16,402 nt of DNA, taken from NCBI GenBank assembly GCA_902798605.1, contig CADBXH010000064.1, positions 1 through 16,402 of the forward strand. Direction: 5' to 3'. This document shows positions 14,436 to 16,402 of the stretch, piece by piece; within the stretch, counting starts at the first letter, position 1, and the number at the start of each line of letters is the position of its first letter. The position numbers and the translations under genes were made by a program. The notes beneath the pieces were generated by a model. It was not told where the DNA came from. It was given only the letters and a program-made list of their open reading frames with translations, and made no database searches. The DNA comes from an uncultured Ruminococcus sp. (GTDB lineage Bacteria; Bacillota_A; Clostridia; Oscillospirales; Acutalibacteraceae).

Positions 14436-14829
14436 ATGGTTAAAAAATTAAACAAAGATGAAATGACTACATATATGAAACAAGCTATGGAACTAGAATC
14501 CTCTATTTATACACAGGAGCGAGCAATAGATGAAGCTGATAAAAAATAAAGAGAATCGATACCGAAAAAAAAGAAAGGTTAAGCGTGCTGAAGTGAAATC
14601 ACCTGAAAAGCCCGATTTATCTGTGGATCAAGGGAAAAATGGAGCAGCAGGTTGTGTGAGTTCTGTGTTTTTTTTGGGAGGACTTATTTGGATTATAGGT
14701 GCTATTTTATGGAAAAGCTATATTTTGATTTTTATTTCTATTCCCTTCTTTGTTATTGGTGGGCTATGTTCAAAAGTGACAGCTCAAAACACAGAGATAT
14801 TAAAATGGTTGGCGGTAATAAATACTTAA
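14436..14829 (+). pseudogene. Small coiled-coil and membrane protein, split by a +1 frameshift
   Basis: The ATG at 14436 follows GGAGGAG and reads 37 residues, including YMKQAMELESSIYTQERAID, before a TAA at 14547-14549. A second frame, open from an ATG at 14530 without a good ribosome binding site, continues with a basic segment, SPEKPDLSVD, and two membrane spans (GCVSSVFFLGGLIWIIGAIL and ILIFISIPFFVIGGL). Removing one A from the six-A run at 14541-14546 joins them into one 130-residue protein with an N-terminal helix and two C-terminal spans. I recognise the general layout from uncharacterised clostridial proteins but know no function. Two overlapping genes or programmed frameshifting at the A run are possible alternatives. 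A third frame to 14876 carries nothing convincing. Confidence 0.6.
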
Positions 14830-14892
14830 ATGATTATTCTACGAAATCACAGCAACACAAGCAAGACACAACATAAATAGCACAGTAATTAA

Positions 14893-14929
14893 GGCTGTAC
14901 TCTCAAAGCATGTGAGTACAGCCGTTTTT
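14893..14929. terminator. Intrinsic terminator
   Basis: GGCTGTACTC (14893-14902) and GAGTACAGCC (14914-14923) pair perfectly, followed by G and five T residues. It closes the small membrane-protein unit on the plus strand. Confidence 0.82.
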
Positions 14930-15049
14930 ATAAATGTTTTGCTCAATAAACCCCAAATAAACAACAAAACGCCCCTTGGTTGTTTTATAGAAATATAAAA
15001 AACCACACTGAAAATACCGAAAAATGGCTTTCCAATGCGGTTTTTGTGG

Positions 15050-15279
15050 TGGAGCTGAAGATGTATTGGAGTGGGATGTGAAAAGCTTTAGCTCGTTTGT
15101 TGCGGTGTGTACATAGCTATAACTTCGCGTGACGCTCTCCTTAAAAACGTCACACTGTGACGTTTTTACCTCCCGTTGGTCGGCACAGTCGCCTTCAAGT
15201 CCCATCTTCAGTGTTTTGGTTTGTTAAATTAATTCGGGGTACCCTTAATGGGTACCCTGAATTAATGGAGCTGAAGATG
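15050..15279. repeat. Direct repeat of the tRNA-Thr 3' end, possible att pair
   Basis: TGGAGCTGAAGATG occurs at 15050-15063 and again at 15266-15279, where it is the tRNA 3' end including the encoded CCA. The 216 bases between copies contain two strong palindromes and no gene. Direct repeats of a tRNA 3' end are what a tRNA-targeting integrase leaves behind, so this may be the remains of a small or deleted integrated element. The stretch 14930-15265 has no supportable gene. Confidence 0.55.
15142..15168. repeat. Perfect palindrome with A/T-rich ends
   Basis: TAAAAACGTCACA (15142-15154) and TGTGACGTTTTTA (15156-15168) are perfect inverted copies around one central C. As RNA, the ten outer pairs with a loop would give a U-tailed hairpin on either strand, so it can serve as a bidirectional terminator. 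It is also a plausible dimeric protein-binding site. Confidence 0.7.
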
Positions 15280-15288
15280 GGACTTGAA
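15194..15288. repeat. Nested inverted repeats containing an antisense copy of the tRNA 3' end
   Basis: TTCAAGTCCCATCTTCAG (15194-15211) is an exact inverted copy of bases 15271-15288, which encode the T-arm and acceptor 3' side of tRNA-Thr. Inside lies a second stem, ATTAATTC-G-GGGTACCC (15228-15244) with GGGTACCC-T-GAATTAAT (15250-15266). A minus-strand transcript running past the tRNA could fold the whole 95 bases into one hairpin. Confidence 0.75.
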
Positions 15289-15341
15289 CCCACGACCTAC
15301 TGATTACGAATCAGTTGCGCTACCAACTGCGCTACTCCAGC
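15266..15341 (-). tRNA. tRNA-Thr (anticodon CGU)
   Basis: Read on the minus strand, the acceptor GCTGGAG pairs with CTTCAGC (one G-U). The D-arm AGCGCAGTTGGTAGCGC, the anticodon stem CTGAT/ATCAG with loop TTCGTAA, and the T-loop GTTCAAGTCC are all in place. The anticodon CGU reads ACG, threonine. The discriminator U and CCA are encoded (15266-15269). The body is 73 nt plus three for CCA. Confidence 0.96.
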
Positions 15342-15360
15342 AAATTTATTAACCTTTGTT

Positions 15361-15389
15361 ATTATACAGTAAAATAAAATAATAATCAA
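15361..15389 (-). promoter_or_regulatory. Promoter of tRNA-Thr
   Basis: On the minus strand TTGATT (15384-15389) and TATAAT (15361-15366) are 17 bases apart. The start would lie about 12 bases before the mature tRNA 5' end at 15341. Confidence 0.75.
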
Positions 15390-15453
15390 TAGTAAATTTT
15401 AATTTTGTGTTTTTTCTTGATTTATTCTCAAAAGAGAAAGTTTTTCACATTTC

Positions 15454-15483
15454 TTGAATTAGCCGATTCCTATGCGATATAAT
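15454..15483 (+). promoter_or_regulatory. Promoter of the XRE regulator gene
   Basis: TTGAAT (15454-15459) and TATAAT (15478-15483) with an 18-base spacer. The ATG used is about 34 bases downstream of the expected start. Confidence 0.75.
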
Positions 15484-15523
15484 ATATTTTAATGGTGTAT
15501 GAATGGTATATGGCGGTGAGATA

Positions 15524-15874
15524 ATGGAAAGTAAAAAAAACACGCTGAGTTACAAGCTTGAGACTTTAAGAAAAAACAAAGGGCTTACCCAAAAGGATGT
15601 CGCCGATATCCTAAAGGTAAACCGCACAACTTATACAAAGTACGAGACAGGAGTGACCGAGCCGAATGTTTCTTCGCTCAGAAAGCTCTCGGAGATATTC
15701 GGGGTCGACCTCAATTGTCTTTTGTCCGACGATGACGAAATAACTGTTGTCCGCGATAATGAACCGGAGGACGAAAAGACCCAAGAGTTCGTAAAGCTCT
15801 TTAACCTTTTGTCGGAAAAAGACAAGGCAAATCTCCTTAATCAGATGAAAAAACGCACCGAGGGTTCAAAATAA
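15524..15874 (+). CDS. XRE-family helix-turn-helix regulator
   Basis: A 116-residue protein with an N-terminal HTH_3 DNA-binding domain (about 8-65): LSYKLETLRKNKGLTQKDVA, then LKVNRTTYTKYETGVTEPN and LRKLSEIFGVDLNCLL. An acidic linker and a short Lys/Glu helix, FVKLFNLLSEKDKANLLNQM, follow and probably mediate dimerisation. The ATG at 15524 has GGTGAG upstream; an earlier start at 15503 adds seven residues with weaker support. Targets are not evident. It stands alone between tRNA-Thr and rpsO with its own promoter. Confidence 0.9.
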   Translation: MESKKNTLSYKLETLRKNKGLTQKDVADILKVNRTTYTKYETGVTEPNVSSLRKLSEIFGVDLNCLLSDDDEITVVRDNEPEDEKTQEFVKLFNLLSEKDKANLLNQMKKRTEGSK

Positions 15875-15888
15875 TCTTTTAAAAACCC

Positions 15889-15917
15889 TTTACTTTGTAA
15901 ATAAATTGTGTTATTAT
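15889..15917 (+). promoter_or_regulatory. rpsO promoter
   Basis: TTTACT (15889-15894) and TATTAT (15912-15917), 17 bases apart, just ahead of the structured leader. Confidence 0.6.
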
Positions 15918-15920
15918 ATA

Positions 15921-15994
15921 GCAGTTGACCTGTTTCACGGATTAGGGGTCAAGCCGCAAAGCGGAGTTTCACAGCCCTATTCTGAGATCCGGGC
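15921..15994 (+). promoter_or_regulatory. rpsO: Structured rpsO leader, probably S15-responsive
   Basis: The leader folds as nested helices: GGAT (15939-15942) with ATCC (15987-15990), TAGGG (15943-15947) with CCCTA (15975-15979), and CCGC/GCGG closing an AAA loop (15954-15964). TTGACC (15925-15930) can also pair with GGTCAA (15947-15952), which crosses the first helices as in a pseudoknot or a switch. S15 is known to repress its own mRNA through such leaders in several bacteria. The structure is visible here; the assignment rests on position. Confidence 0.65.
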
Positions 15995-16020
15995 AAAATA
16001 AATAAAAAGGTGGAATAAAA

Positions 16021-16284
16021 ATGTTAAAAGAAGAAAAGCAGGCTATAATGCAGGAGTACGCTCTTCACGAGGGCGACACAGGTTCTCCCGAGGTTCAGAT
16101 CGCTCTTCTTACAAAGAGGATCAATGACCTTACCGAGCACCTCAAGATCCACAAGAAGGATCACCACAGCAGACGCGGTCTTCTTATGATGGTTGGTCAG
16201 AGAAGAAGTCTTCTCGGCTACCTCAAGAAGGTTGACATCGAAAGATACCGTACTATCATCGCTAAACTCGGTATCCGTAAGTAA
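16021..16284 (+). CDS. rpsO: 30S ribosomal protein S15
   Basis: An 87-residue protein of standard length with the S15 signatures [41 protein letters not shown] and [13 protein letters not shown]15 binds 16S rRNA early in assembly of the small subunit. It begins at an ATG with AAGGTGG upstream. A polynucleotide phosphorylase gene often follows rpsO, but the window ends before one could be seen. Confidence 0.98.
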   Translation: MLKEEKQAIMQEYALHEGDTGSPEVQIALLTKRINDLTEHLKIHKKDHHSRRGLLMMVGQRRSLLGYLKKVDIERYRTIIAKLGIRK

Positions 16285-16296
16285 TCTTACAAAACA

Positions 16297-16327
16297 AGGG
16301 CAAGCGGAGCGAAAGCTCTCTTGCCCT
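16297..16327 (+). terminator. Hairpin after rpsO
   Basis: AGGGCAAG (16297-16304) pairs with CTTGCCCT (16320-16327), and AGC/GCT inside closes a GAAA tetraloop. No U tract follows, so it may be a partial terminator or an RNA-processing site before the next gene rather than a full stop. Confidence 0.65.
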
Positions 16328-16402
16328 AAATTCAATTATTACAGCCGTATAACGGGATTATTCACCCACTGTATTTTAGCGGTAAAAAGATATTGCAACT
16401 CG

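Noticed and set aside
14903..15205. Minus-strand ORF of 100 codons
   Set aside because: It reads through an intrinsic terminator, the 27-bp palindrome and the copied tRNA 3' end, has no ribosome binding site, and its composition is that of noncoding repeat DNA.

Overview
The window looks like the chromosome of a gut Clostridium-group Firmicute, most like Ruminococcus or a close relative in the Oscillospiraceae. The reasons are consensus sigma-A promoters, strong AGGAGG-type ribosome binding sites, the UPF0371/DUF1846 and TIGR04086 families, a secreted GH13 alpha-amylase with starch-binding modules and a Thr/Pro linker, and a free-standing dockerin protein. The genus is inferred from family content only.

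Layout. 1-96: the 3' end (domains V and VI) of a group II intron, touching the stop codon of the next gene. 95-3794 (minus strand): queA, a DinJ/YafQ-type toxin-antitoxin pair, tgt, yajC and a TIGR04086 membrane protein. This is a queuosine-tRNA and Sec-accessory operon with a toxin-antitoxin module, carrying its own consensus promoter, between queA and tgt. 3849-6894 (plus): asd-dapA-dapB, the lysine/diaminopimelate branch, with a consensus promoter in front and an intrinsic terminator behind. 7017-11794 (plus): an accessory starch locus. A large secreted amylase is broken by a lost start codon, two in-frame stops and an out-of-frame junction near its C-terminus. A 34-residue peptide gene, a dockerin gene with a one-base frameshift, a PqqD-like gene and a small S24/S26 signal peptidase follow in the same direction, with two related hairpins between them. 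11834-13315 (minus): a UPF0371/DUF1846 protein. 13446-14116 (plus): a zeta-toxin-like P-loop protein with its own promoter and terminator. 14138-14417: a promoter followed by about 190 nt that fold into one long closed structure resembling 6S RNA, then a strong terminator. 14436-14829: a small coiled-coil and membrane protein split by an A-run frameshift. 14893-15389: tRNA-Thr(CGU) on the minus strand, with a short direct repeat and a longer inverted copy of its 3' end beside it, probably a relic of an integration. 15454-16327: an XRE-type regulator, then rpsO with a structured leader.

How it works together. The housekeeping blocks (queA/tgt/yajC, asd/dapA/dapB, rpsO) look intact and normally ordered. 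Between them is accessory DNA in various states of decay: intron end, toxin-antitoxin pair, dead amylase, frameshifted dockerin, frameshifted membrane protein, tRNA-linked repeats. The part most worth pursuing is 10518-11757. There a short acidic peptide, translationally coupled to the end of the amylase reading frame, sits with a PqqD-like peptide-binding protein and a signal-peptidase-like protease, which resembles a minimal peptide-maturation cassette. The second is the RNA-like element at 14173-14361.
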